Below are positions 29,372 to 38,176 of a DNA stretch of 64,000 bases, in pieces. Under the pieces are notes generated by a model. The model was given only the letters and a program-made list of their open reading frames with translations. It was not told the DNA's origin and did no database searches. The stretch lies in assembly GCA_937926445.1 (NCBI GenBank), contig CALBAK010000028.1:108514-172513 (forward strand), read 5' to 3'. Each line of letters begins with the position of its first letter. Within the stretch, counting starts at the first letter, position 1. This DNA comes from an uncultured Alphaproteobacteria bacterium. Its GTDB lineage: Bacteria; Pseudomonadota; Alphaproteobacteria; Geminicoccales; Geminicoccaceae. A program made the position numbers and the translations under genes.

Positions 29372-29573
29372 CCCCGGAGCCCCGTCGGACGCTGCCCGCT
29401 GACCGTCGCCGCAAGCGCTGTGCCAATGGCGGCGAGGCGCGCGAGCCCGCCTTCGAGCCAGGTTTCAGGCGAGCACGATCCGCCCGACTGCTCAAGGGTG
29501 CGGCAGAGCCGCGGCCGGGCTTGCCGATCGGCCGGGCGGCGGGCAAAGGACGCAGACCCCGACGGAGGGAGGC

Positions 29574-30503
29574 ATGAGGGTCGTTCTGCAGACCACCTGG
29601 AACACGGCCGCGGCCTGGCGCGCCGAGCTCCTCCGTCAGGCCCCGGAGCTCGACGTCCGCGTCTGGCCCGACATCGGCGATCCGGCCGAGGTCGACGCCG
29701 TCCTCTGCTGGCAGCCGCCACCCGATCTGTTCGCCGGCATGCGCAGGCTCCGGTTGATCCAGGTCCTGGGCGCCGGCGTCGATGGTCTGCTCCGCTCGCA
29801 GGCCCAGCTGCCGCCGGTGCCCGTGGCCCGGCTCGTCGATCCGTTGATGTCGCAGCGGATGGCCGAGTACTGTCTCTACGGCACGCTCCGCTTCCACCGA
29901 CAGTTCGACCTCTACGAGCGCCAGCTCGCCCAGGCGAAATGGGAGCGCCACCAGCATCTCGACCCGCCCGAGGTCGGCGTGGGCGTAATGGGCCTGGGTG
30001 CGATCGGCGGCGCCACGGTCCGCCTGCTCCGCCAGGTGGGTTACAATGTCGCGGCCTGGGCCCGCTCCGCTCATCCCGAGGCCGAATTCCCGGTCTTCGT
30101 CGGCGAGGAGGGCCTGCCCGCATTCCTTGCTCGCACAAGAATCCTCATCTGCCTCCTCCCGCTCACGGCGGCGACCGCGAGCATCCTCGACCGCCGCCTG
30201 TTCGAGCAGCTGCCGCGTGGCAGCTATCTTCTCAACGCCGCCCGCGGTGAGCATCTGGTCGTCCCCCATCTCCTCGCGGCGCTCGAGACCGGCCGCCTCG
30301 AGGGTGCCATGCTCGACGTCTTCGCCCACGAGCCCCTACCGAAATCCTCACCGCTCTGGCGCCATCCCAAGATCTTCGTCACGCCACACGCGGCGGGCAT
30401 CACCAACCCACGCACCGCCACGGCGGTGATCGTCGAACAGCTGCGCCGCCTCGAGCGCGGCGAGCCCCTCCTGCACCTCGTCGACCCCGCCCGGGGCTAT
30501 TGA
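29574..30503 (+). CDS. D-2-hydroxyacid dehydrogenase (GhrA-like glyoxylate/hydroxypyruvate reductase)
   Basis: A 309-residue NAD(P)H-dependent dehydrogenase. The Rossmann motif GLGAIGGATVRLLRQVGY lies near residue 143; LLPLTAATASILD and LNAARGEHLV (with the substrate-binding Arg) and the catalytic His of PHAAGITNPRTA near 272 follow. Length and these blocks fit GhrA-type reductases; the real substrate may be another 2-oxo acid. ATG 29574 has GGAGGGAGG just upstream. The gene is intact and leads a + strand operon: 12 bp later begins an ABC importer, then an amidohydrolase, suggesting import and breakdown of an organic acid or amide. Confidence 0.9.
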   Translation: MRVVLQTTWNTAAAWRAELLRQAPELDVRVWPDIGDPAEVDAVLCWQPPPDLFAGMRRLRLIQVLGAGVDGLLRSQAQLPPVPVARLVDPLMSQRMAEYCLYGTLRFHRQFDLYERQLAQAKWERHQHLDPPEVGVGVMGLGAIGGATVRLLRQVGYNVAAWARSAHPEAEFPVFVGEEGLPAFLARTRILICLLPLTAATASILDRRLFEQLPRGSYLLNAARGEHLVVPHLLAALETGRLEGAMLDVFAHEPLPKSSPLWRHPKIFVTPHAAGITNPRTATAVIVEQLRRLERGEPLLHLVDPARGY

Positions 30504-30515
30504 CGGAGCCTGCCC

Positions 30516-31331
30516 GTGCGCGGCGGAAGCGAGTCCGCGGTCCGCTTGGAAGGCGTCTCGATCACCTACCACCTGCCCGACGGCGGCCGCTATCCGGCCG
30601 TCGCCGCTACCGATCTCGCCGTGGCACCCGGCGAGTTCGTGGCCCTCGTGGGCCCGACCGGCTGCGGCAAGTCGTCTCCCCTGAACGTGGTGGCAGGCCT
30701 CGTCGCGGCGACAACCGGGCGGGTCCTGATCGACGGTATACCGCTCGACGGGGTCAACGCCCGCGCTAGCTACCTCTTCCAGCAGGAGGCCCTGTTCCCC
30801 TGGAAGACCGCGCTCGACAATGTGGCGGTCGGTCTCGAGGTGCGCGGCGTTCCCCGCACCGAGGCTCGTGAACGAGCACGCGGCTGGCTCGGCCGGGTCG
30901 GGCTCGCGCCCTTCGCCGACCGCTATCCCCACCAGCTGTCGGGCGGCTAGAAGAAGCGCGTTGGCCTCGCTCAGGTGCTCGCGCGCGAGCCCGTCATTCT
31001 GCTGATGGACGAGCCGTTCGGCCCGCTCGATGCGCAGACCCGCGTGATCATGGGCGACCTGCTGCTCGAGCTCTGGTCGGCCGATCGGAAGGCGGTGCTG
31101 TTCGTCACCCACGACCTCGAGGAGGCGATCGCGCTCGCCGATCGCGTCGTCATCATGTCGGCTGGCCCCGGAGCTCGGATCATCGGCGATCATCGCGTGC
31201 CGATCCCGCGCCGGCGCGACAGCCACGACGTCCGCTTCACCCCGGCCTTCCTCGAGATCCACCGCGCTCTCTGGCACGAGCTCCGCGCCGAGGTGCTCAA
31301 AGGCTACTCCCAGACGGAAGGTGCCGGATGA
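30516..31331 (+). pseudogene. ABC transporter ATPase (SsuB/TauB-like), TAG inside the signature motif
   Basis: The frame from GTG 30516 gives an importer ATPase: Walker A GPTGCGKSSPLN near residue 45, Q-loop LFQQEALFPWKT near 88, then LSGG of the ABC signature followed at once by TAG (30948-30950). After it the same frame continues KKRVGLAQVLAREP, Walker B VILLMDEPFGPLDAQTR and the switch VTHDLEEA, ending at 31331. Reading through, the protein would be 271 residues, normal for this family. The Walker A also has SP where TL is usual. The residue replaced is expected to be Met or Gln. The downstream permease start overlaps the end of this frame. Confidence 0.88.
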
Positions 31332-32110
31332 AGGCCATCGGCATCCTGGTCTTCTGGCAGATCCTCGTCCTCGTGCTCTTCCTCGGCTTCTGGCACGTCG
31401 GGGCGAGCGTCGGCTTCCTCGACCCCTTCTTCTTCTCGCGGCCACTCGACGTCATCCAGCGGACCTGGCGCGACTTCGCTTCGGGCGTGATCTGGCGACA
31501 TCTCTGGATCACGCTTGTCGAGACGGTGCTAGCTTTTGTGATCGGCTCGCTCGGCGGCGTGCTGGCCGGCTTCTGGCTCGCGCGGCGGGCGCTCCTCTCG
31601 GCCGTTTTTCAGCCCTATCTCAAGGCGATCAACGCGACGCCGAGGGTGGTGCTGGCTCCCATCTTCGCCCTCTGGCTCGGGCTCGGCATCTGGTCGAAAG
31701 TCGCTCTCGGCGTAACCCTCGTTTTCTTCATCGTCTTCTTCGCTGTCTACCATGGCGTAAAGGAAGTGAACCCGGTGCTCGTGGCCAATGCGCGGATGCT
31801 GGGTATGAACGAGCGCCAGATGCTGCGGCACCTCTACGTTCCCGCGGCCCTCTCCTGGATGTTCGCGAGCCTGCACACCGCCGTCGGATTCGCCCTCGTG
31901 GGCGCGGTGGTGGGCGAGTATCTGGGCTCGGCCGGCGGGCTCGGCTACCGCATTCAACAGGCCGAGGGGGCCTTCGACGTCACGGGCGTCTTCTCAGGCA
32001 TGCTCGTGCTCGCGATCTTCGTGCTCCTCATCGACGCCGTCGTCACGCTGGTCGAGCGTCGCCTCCTGATCTGGCGGCCCCAGGCGGCTTCGACCGGCAT
32101 CCAGGGCTAA
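31328..32110 (+). CDS. ABC transporter permease (SsuC/TauC-like)
   Basis: A 260-residue inner-membrane protein with about six hydrophobic segments and the EAA loop NARMLGMNERQMLRHLYVPAA near residue 155, which docks to the ATPase. It resembles permeases for nitrate, sulfonate, taurine and thiamine-precursor importers. ATG 31328 overlaps the stop of the ATPase frame (ATGA). The permease itself is intact, although the ATPase before it and the binding protein after it are interrupted. Confidence 0.92.
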   Translation: MKAIGILVFWQILVLVLFLGFWHVGASVGFLDPFFFSRPLDVIQRTWRDFASGVIWRHLWITLVETVLAFVIGSLGGVLAGFWLARRALLSAVFQPYLKAINATPRVVLAPIFALWLGLGIWSKVALGVTLVFFIVFFAVYHGVKEVNPVLVANARMLGMNERQMLRHLYVPAALSWMFASLHTAVGFALVGAVVGEYLGSAGGLGYRIQQAEGAFDVTGVFSGMLVLAIFVLLIDAVVTLVERRLLIWRPQAASTGIQG

Positions 32111-32181
32111 GCCGGCCCCGACTTGTCGGCCGGCCGCGCGAACGGCAAGCTCCGGAACGAAAGAGGACGGGAGGTCCGACG

Positions 32182-33207
32182 ATGCGCCGCCGTACCCTTT
32201 TCTAGGCGACCCTCACCGCCACACTGCTCCTCGCACCCACCGGTCGCGCGGTGCGCGCCCGCACGCTCGAGAAGAGCCGCGTCGTGTTGGGCGTGGGAGG
32301 CAAACCGCTCCTTTATTACCTCCCGCTCACGATCGCCGAGCGCAAGGGCTTCTTCAAAGACCGGGGCCTGAAGGTCGAGATCAACGATTTCGGCGGCGGT
32401 GCGAAGTCGCTGCAGGCTCTGGTCGGCGGCTCGGTCGACGTCGTCACCGGTGCCTACGAGCACACGATCCGGATGCAGGCCAAAGGTCAAGACATCCGCG
32501 CGGTCGTCGAGCTCGGCCGCTTTCCCGGAATCGTCCTCGCGGTGAAGAAGAGCCTGGCGGACAAAGTGAAGTCGGCCAAGGACCTCAAAGGCATGAAGGT
32601 TCGTGTGACGGCGCCCGGCAGCTCGACCAACTTCTTCGTCAACTATCTGCTCGCTAAGGATGGCTTGGTGCCCGAGGAAGTCGCCTTCGTCGGTGTGGGC
32701 GCGGGGCCCACCGCGGTGGCGGCCACGAAGAAGGGCGAGATCGACGCGATCGCCAATCTCGATCCGGTGATCGCCAAGCTCGAGCAGGACGGCGACGTGT
32801 TCGTGCTCGCCGACAGCCGAACCGAAGAAGGCACGAAGGCGATCTTCGGAGGCGCGAACCCGGCCGCGGTCCTGTACACCCGTGCCGAGTTCATCGAGAA
32901 GAACCCGAACACCGTCCAAGCCCTGGTCGACGCCTTCCTCGCTGCCCTGCGCTGGATCGAGAAGGCGAGCGCGGAGGAGATCGCCGCTGTCGTTCCCGAA
33001 GATTATCACTTGGGGGACAAGCAGCTCTATCTCGCCGCGGTCGCCAAATCGAAGCCGACCTATTCGCGCACGGGCCTGGTTCCGCCGGAGGGTATGCGCA
33101 ACGCGCTCGACATGCTCGTGCGTTTCGACAAGGAGCTCGCCACCGCCAAGATCGATCTCGCCAAGACGTTCGACCAGCGCTTCGTCGAGCGCGCTGCGAA
33201 GGGGTGA
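32182..33207 (+). pseudogene. NMT1/THI5-like periplasmic substrate-binding protein, stop in signal peptide
   Basis: ATG 32182 follows GGGAGGTCC. The frame reads MRRRTLF, then TAG at 32203-32205, then ATLTATLLLAPTGRAVRA, which completes a normal signal peptide, and then a mature protein of the NMT1/SsuA type (LLYYLPLTIAERKGFFKDRG, VGGSVDVVTGAYEHTI, LKGMKVRVTAPGSSTNFFVNYLL). Total would be 341 residues. The only lesion is the stop at codon 8. A GTG at 32251 could start a version without a signal peptide, which would stay in the cytoplasm and not serve the importer. Substrate unknown; the nearby amidohydrolase suggests an N-acyl or ester compound. Confidence 0.85.
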
Positions 33208-33281
33208 GCCTCGAGGCCTGAGCGCTTCTCCCCCGGTTCCGAAAGCGCTAGGCCGCTCGCAGGGAGGGGGAGGCGCGGGTC

Positions 33282-34445
33282 ATGGCAGAGTTCGATCTGA
33301 TCCTTCGCGGCGGACGGATCCTCGATCCCGGCACCGGCCGAGACGAGGTGGCCGACATCGCCTTCGCGGCCGGCAAGGTCGCGGCGATCGGTGCGGAGGC
33401 CGCGGCCGGCACCGCGGCCGTGGAACGGCTGGTCGAGGGCTGCATCGTGACCCCCGGCCAGATCGACCTGCACGCGCATGTCTATTGGGGTGGAACCTCC
33501 CTCGGCGTGGATGCCGACCAGCTGGCCAGGCGCTCCGGCACCACGACCTGGCTCGATGTCGGCTCGGCCGGCCCGGGCAACTTCCTGGGCTTCCGCAAGC
33601 ACGTTATCGAGCGCTCGGAGACCCGGATCCTCGCCTATCTCCACGTCTCCTTCGCCGGAATCTTCGGCTTCGCGCACGAGGTGATGGTCGGCGAATCGGG
33701 CGATTTGCGCCTCTTGAGCCCCGAGGCCTGCGCGCGTGTCGCCCTCGAGCACCGCGACCTCGTCAAAGGCATCAAGGTGCGGATCGGCGCCAACACGAGC
33801 GGTGCCAACGGGCTCGCCCCTCTCTACCTCGCCATCGAGGCGGCCGATCGAGCGGGTCTCCCGGTCATGTGCCACATCGACCGTCCGCCGCCCCGCTACG
33901 TGGACGTCCTCGAACTGCTCCGCCCCGGGGACATCCTGACCCACTGCTTCAAGCCCTTTCCGAATGCACCTTGTCACGCCGACGGCCGAGTGCGCGATCA
34001 GGTCTGGAAAGCACGCGAGAAGGGCGTGATCTTCGATATCGCCCACGGCAAGGGCTCGTTCTCGTTCCACACCGCCCGCGCCATGCTCGACGCCGGCTTC
34101 TGGCCCGACGTCATCAGCTCTGATGTGCACACGCTCTGCATCGACGGACCGGCCTACGACAATCTCGTCACGATGTCGAAGTTCCTCTCCCTCGGCATGC
34201 CGCTCGAGGCGATCGTCCGCGCCGTCACGGTCACCCCGGCCCGCATCCTCGGCCGGCCCGACCTCGCCGACCTCTCCGTGGGCTCCACCGGCGATGCGAC
34301 GGTCCTCCGCATCGTGCCGGGGCGACACGTCTACGAGGACGTCCTGGGCGAGCGGATGGAAGGCGACCGGCGGCTCGTCGTCGATTCGATCGTCCTGAAC
34401 GGCCGGCTCTGGCACACAGCCGAGGCGCCGCCCGGCGATGTCTGA
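33282..34445 (+). CDS. Amidohydrolase / deacetylase family metallohydrolase (Atu3266/EF0837-like)
   Basis: A 387-residue amidohydrolase-superfamily enzyme. Metal-binding and catalytic landmarks are HAH in QIDLHAHVYWGG near residue 64, Lys in LVKGIKVRIG near 165, MCHID near 199, THCFKP near 222, and the catalytic Asp of ISSDVHTLC near 285. NAHGKGSFSF-like text (DIAHGKGSFSFHTA) is typical of the dihydroorotase-like deacetylase subgroup. A characterised relative (Atu3266) cleaves acetyl esters such as acetyl-mandelate; the substrate here is not known. The gene is intact and closes the operon that contains the interrupted importer. Confidence 0.85.
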   Translation: MAEFDLILRGGRILDPGTGRDEVADIAFAAGKVAAIGAEAAAGTAAVERLVEGCIVTPGQIDLHAHVYWGGTSLGVDADQLARRSGTTTWLDVGSAGPGNFLGFRKHVIERSETRILAYLHVSFAGIFGFAHEVMVGESGDLRLLSPEACARVALEHRDLVKGIKVRIGANTSGANGLAPLYLAIEAADRAGLPVMCHIDRPPPRYVDVLELLRPGDILTHCFKPFPNAPCHADGRVRDQVWKAREKGVIFDIAHGKGSFSFHTARAMLDAGFWPDVISSDVHTLCIDGPAYDNLVTMSKFLSLGMPLEAIVRAVTVTPARILGRPDLADLSVGSTGDATVLRIVPGRHVYEDVLGERMEGDRRLVVDSIVLNGRLWHTAEAPPGDV

Positions 34446-34532
34446 TGGTACGATCCGCTCCGTCGGTGCGCTCGGAGCCCGTCCGCTCGGCGAGGTGGCC
34501 GGAGGAACAACGCCGGCGCTCCTTCTGCCCGC

Positions 34533-35966
34533 TCAACGGACCGGCGGTTTCGGACGATCGGGCGGTTGATCGCTCGCGGCTCGCCGGGCGAGTGTCGGCG
34601 TCGGTTCGGTCTGGAGCCCCATGAGCCGCTTGCGGCTCGCCCAATAATTCCGCTCGGCGTCGTAGCGTTCGACCCGCAGTCCGAGCCCTTCGGTGGTGAG
34701 CTCGCCGATCGCGGCCTTGAGCTGAAAGCTCGCGAGGATCTCGTCGCGCTCGGCACGCACGAGATTGACTCGCGAAGTGAAAAGCTCCTGCTCGGCGTCG
34801 AGGACGTCGAGCACGGTCCGAGCACCCACGAGGTTCTCCTCCTGGACGCCCTGGAGCGCGATGTCGTTGGCCCGCACCTCCGCCCGCAAGGCGGCGATCG
34901 CGGCGGTCGCCGCCAACAGCCGATCCCAGGCCGAGGCCACCGACTGCTGGACCGAGCGGTGAGCGGCATCGAGATCGTTGCGCCGGGCCTCGACGGTCTG
35001 TCGTGCCGCGCGAACCCGGGCATATTCGGCCCCGCCCTGATAGAGCGGAACCGTCACCGAGACGCCGATCGAGGCGCTGCGTTGCCAACTCAGCGTCGCC
35101 TGGGGCTCCTCGATCCGATCGGCTCGGGCCAGGAGATCGACGCTCGGCAACAGCGCCGCGAACGACACGTCGACATCGTCCTGCGCCGCCGCGAGGCCGA
35201 AGGTCGTCGCGATGATCTGCGGGTTCTGGGCGGCGATCGAGCGTGCCTCGGCGAGCGTACGCGGCAGGGCCGCGAGGCGGGTGGGTTTGGCGAGCCGGCC
35301 CGGCTCCTTGCCCACTACCCGTTCGTAAAAGGCCGTCGAGGCGGCGAGATTGGCCTTGGCCGCCTCCACGTCCGCTCGCGCCCGGGAGAGGCGGGCCTCG
35401 GCCTGAGCGACGTCGGTCCGCGCGACCTCGCCGACCTGGAACCGATCGCGCGTCGCCTGCAGTTGCCGCTTAAGACGCTGCTCGTTGTTGAGCGCCAGAT
35501 CGAGGACGGCGCGATCGCGCCAGACGGCCGTATAGGCGTCGATCGCGTCGAGCAGGATGCGCTGCTCGAGCGCCACGAGGTTGGCGCGCTCAGCGCGCAC
35601 GAGGTTCTCGGCCCGGCTCGTGGCAGCGGTCGTGGCACCACCGGCGTAGAGGTTCTGCCGTACCTGGACCCCGATCCGCCGGGTGGTGTGGTCGATGTCG
35701 AGCTGCTGGCCAGTGGCCGAAGAGCGCGACTGGCCGCTCACGCCCTCGATACCGGCATCGGCCGAGATGGTCGGCCGCCAACCTGCCAGCGCCTGCGGCA
35801 CTAGCTCGTCGGCGGCACGCAGACGCGCGCGCCCGGCTGCGAGTTCGGGGTTTCCCAAATAGACGTCGACCAGTGCCTCCTCGAGAGTCTCGGCGCCAGC
35901 GGACGAAGGAGACGCGAGCAACGCGACCAGCGCAACCGTCCCGACTAACGTCCGAAAAAGATGCAC
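34533..35966 (-). CDS. TolC-family outer-membrane efflux channel
   Basis: A 477-residue precursor with a signal peptide (about residues 1-25, ending SSAGA) and long amphipathic helices in two repeats, as in TolC/type I secretion outer-membrane proteins. Landmarks are LEEALVDVYLGNPELAAGRARL at the N terminus, QNLYAGGATTAATSRAE near 108 and the second repeat VPLYQGGAEYARVRAARQ near 300. It would form the outer-membrane tunnel for an RND pump or a type I exporter; the RND pair at 41.7-46 kb is a plausible partner but is in another operon. It is intact. Confidence 0.92.
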   Translation of the reverse strand: MHLFRTLVGTVALVALLASPSSAGAETLEEALVDVYLGNPELAAGRARLRAADELVPQALAGWRPTISADAGIEGVSGQSRSSATGQQLDIDHTTRRIGVQVRQNLYAGGATTAATSRAENLVRAERANLVALEQRILLDAIDAYTAVWRDRAVLDLALNNEQRLKRQLQATRDRFQVGEVARTDVAQAEARLSRARADVEAAKANLAASTAFYERVVGKEPGRLAKPTRLAALPRTLAEARSIAAQNPQIIATTFGLAAAQDDVDVSFAALLPSVDLLARADRIEEPQATLSWQRSASIGVSVTVPLYQGGAEYARVRAARQTVEARRNDLDAAHRSVQQSVASAWDRLLAATAAIAALRAEVRANDIALQGVQEENLVGARTVLDVLDAEQELFTSRVNLVRAERDEILASFQLKAAIGELTTEGLGLRVERYDAERNYWASRKRLMGLQTEPTPTLARRAASDQPPDRPKPPVR

Positions 35967-36151
35967 CCTTTCGTCTCCTCGATTCTCGGGGCCAGTCCTC
36001 CCTCGGGAGACCAGAGCCCGCCGATTGGATCCTAGTCAGGAGCTTCCGCCCGGGACAAGCCTCGGCCCCGCCGCACCAAGCGAGGCTCAGGCGTGGTCCG
36101 GCTCGTTGTGGGCCGACTGCCACAGCGACACCCGCGGCCCGTCCCGAGTGG

Positions 36152-36898
36152 TCAGGGATAGTCGCACACCTGCAAGGCGAGCTCGATCGTTCCCCGGCGT
36201 TCCCCGGCTCGTGCCGTGAACCGGTATTCTCGTCGCTCGAGGACGATCGCCTCGACGAGGGGCAACACGCCCATCGCCATCCTCGGCTCCTGGCCGGTCT
36301 GGCGGATGACGAGCTGGATTGGTTGTGCCGGGTCGAACCAGGCTTCGGTCCGCCCGGTCGGGCTCTTCGCGGCGGTACCGCGTGCAGCGACCGTGAACCG
36401 CCCGCTACCGAACGCCCGTCCTCCACCGTCACGGCTCGGCGTCACCGCCACCGCGAGTGTTCGGATCTCGACATCCGGATCGCAGACCGGCCGCGTCGGG
36501 AGACTCGTGATCGCCCGCGCGAGACGCTCGCGCGAGACGCCCTCGGCGAGGCGAGCGAGCAGGAGCGGCACGAGTGCCTCGACCTCCGGCGGCCGCCCAG
36601 GTGGGGTCGCCTCCGTTGGCCGCTGGCCCCGCTCGGCCAGACGCAGGGCCCGCTCTTCCGCCGCCGCCGCCCGCGCCGTGGCGGCCCGCGCCGCGACCCT
36701 GGCCGCTTCGAGATCCGCCTGGAGGCGCTCGATCTCGGCCGCCCGCTGCGCCGTGCCGACGCGATACGCGGCCCCCACGCTGAAAACGAACAGCGAGAGC
36801 GAGGCCACGCCCAAGAGGGCGAAGACCAGAAGCCGCTGACGACGCCGACGCGCGGTCGTTCCGAGAGCCCCGAGAGCCGGCGCCGATGCCATGCGCAC
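36152..36898 (-). CDS. Membrane-anchored coiled-coil protein, unknown function
   Basis: A 248-residue protein I do not recognise. A basic N terminus (TARRRRQR) is followed by one membrane helix at about residues 22-46 (LLVFALLGVASLSLFVFSVGA), an Ala/Arg/Glu-rich coiled coil at about 58-110, a Pro/Arg linker, then a globular C-terminal domain with beta-like segments (VDPDVEIRTLAVAVTP, REYRFTARAGERRGTIELALQV). Topology suggests a periplasmic C terminus. It ends next to ppsR with only 3 bp between the two genes, so it is likely co-transcribed downstream of ppsR, close to the putative origin. Confidence 0.7.
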   Translation of the reverse strand: MRMASAPALGALGTTARRRRQRLLVFALLGVASLSLFVFSVGAAYRVGTAQRAAEIERLQADLEAARVAARAATARAAAAEERALRLAERGQRPTEATPPGRPPEVEALVPLLLARLAEGVSRERLARAITSLPTRPVCDPDVEIRTLAVAVTPSRDGGGRAFGSGRFTVAARGTAAKSPTGRTEAWFDPAQPIQLVIRQTGQEPRMAMGVLPLVEAIVLERREYRFTARAGERRGTIELALQVCDYP

Positions 36899-36901
36899 GG
36901 A

Positions 36902-37780
36902 TCAGAGCCGAACAGAACCGGCGGGGTCGAGGCCGCCCACCAGAGCGCGCACTTCGGGCCGCCTACGCGCCTGGAGCATCTGGTACACCGTCGCCGCGGT
37001 CTCCTCAACCGAGCGCTTGGTGACGTCGATCTCGGGCCACCCCATTCGCGCGTAGAGCCGGCGGGCGGCCACGAGTTCAGTGCGCACACGCGGCAACTCG
37101 GCATAGTCGCCGCCGTATCGACCGCGGTCACCGGCCCGCACACCGAGCATGCGTTGCCGGTTCGCCCGGATCTCGGCCAACAGTTCGGGGTTGACCGTGA
37201 GCCCTACGACCAAGGGGCGCTTGAGCGTCTCGAGAACGGCTGGCGGTGGCACATCGGCTACCAAGGGCACGTTGCCGGCCTTGATGCCGCGATGGGCGAG
37301 ATACACGCAGGTCGGCGTCTTGGACGTACGCGAGGGACCGACCAGCACGACGTCCGCCTCCTCGAGCTCCTCCGCGAGCTGGCCGTCGTCGTGCCGCATC
37401 GCGAATTCCATGGCCTCGATCCGCGAGAAGTACCCCGCGTCCATCGCGTGCTGACGGCCGATCTGCGGCTTCCCGGCCGAACCCAACAGTCCTGCCAAGG
37501 CGTTCATCACGGGATCGAGCACCGCCACGCAGGGGACGCCGATCAGTCGGCAGCGCTCGTGCAGCATGTGCCGCAATTCCGGAGACACGAGGGTATAGAG
37601 CACGAGCCCGGGGAGTGCCTCGATCAGCGGCAGAACCTTCTCGAGTTGGCTCTTGGTCCGAACGAAGAACCAGACGTGCTCGACCGGTACGACGTCCTCG
37701 AACTGCGATACTACGGCTCGTGCCACGGTGCTGACTGTCTCGCCAGTGGAGTCGGAGATCAGATGCAGGTGAAGGCGCAA
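36902..37780 (-). CDS. ppsR: Pyruvate, phosphate dikinase regulatory protein (DUF299)
   Basis: Bifunctional kinase/pyrophosphorylase of the DUF299 family, which controls PEP synthase or pyruvate phosphate dikinase by phosphorylation and phosphorolysis. The product has the N-terminal LHLISDSTGETV and the P-loop VVLVGPSRTSKTPTCVYLA near residue 150, both diagnostic. I chose TTG 37780 (MRLHLHLIS..., 292 residues) because the family starts there and GGGGGTG precedes it; GTG 37849 is a possible longer start. This is the RP001/DUF299 gene that flanks the replication origin in Caulobacter and Rickettsia; here too it is divergent from hemE. Confidence 0.93.
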   Translation of the reverse strand: MRLHLHLISDSTGETVSTVARAVVSQFEDVVPVEHVWFFVRTKSQLEKVLPLIEALPGLVLYTLVSPELRHMLHERCRLIGVPCVAVLDPVMNALAGLLGSAGKPQIGRQHAMDAGYFSRIEAMEFAMRHDDGQLAEELEEADVVLVGPSRTSKTPTCVYLAHRGIKAGNVPLVADVPPPAVLETLKRPLVVGLTVNPELLAEIRANRQRMLGVRAGDRGRYGGDYAELPRVRTELVAARRLYARMGWPEIDVTKRSVEETAATVYQMLQARRRPEVRALVGGLDPAGSVRL

Positions 37781-38176
37781 GGGACACCCCCGGGGAGAAG
37801 GATCGGGAAAAGGCCGGGACAGCCCAGGGCTCGCCACGCGTGGGCACACGCGCTGCGGTCACCGCCCCTGTCCTCCGCCGGTTGTCCACCGATCTGGACA
37901 CGGTGGACGACCCGACCGAGCGGCTGGACGAAGGACGGGTGCCGATGCGATTATCCCCGTGATCCCCTTCTCCGACAAGTTGGGCGCATCCTTCGCTTCG
38001 CCAAGGCTTTGGCGAACGCCGTTGCGATCTTGTCCGGACCGTGCGGGCGTGCGAACGATGCTGCGGGCGGGGTTGGGGATCGATCGGGACACGCGTGCGA
38101 CCCGGCTTTGTCGATTTCAACCACGTCTGCTACAAACTCGGATTTCTGTCTTTCAGTCGATGTCGTTGCTTGAGAG
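37781..38176. other. Candidate chromosomal replication origin (oriC) between ppsR and hemE
   Basis: This 396-bp gap between divergent ppsR and hemE corresponds to the known origin position in Caulobacter (hemE-Cori-RP001). DnaA-box-like sites (consensus TTATCCACA): TTGTCCACC at 37882-37890 (7/9), paired with an inverted copy ending GGTGGAC at 37902-37908 (7-bp arms, 11-nt spacer); TTATCCCCG at 37951-37959 (7/9); TTGTCCGGA at 38030-38038 (6/9). The segment 38105-38170 is clearly richer in A+T than its surroundings and could be the unwinding element. No CtrA box (TTAA-N7-TTAA) is seen. Genes on each side mostly point away. The hemE and ppsR promoters must also be here. Confidence 0.6.
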
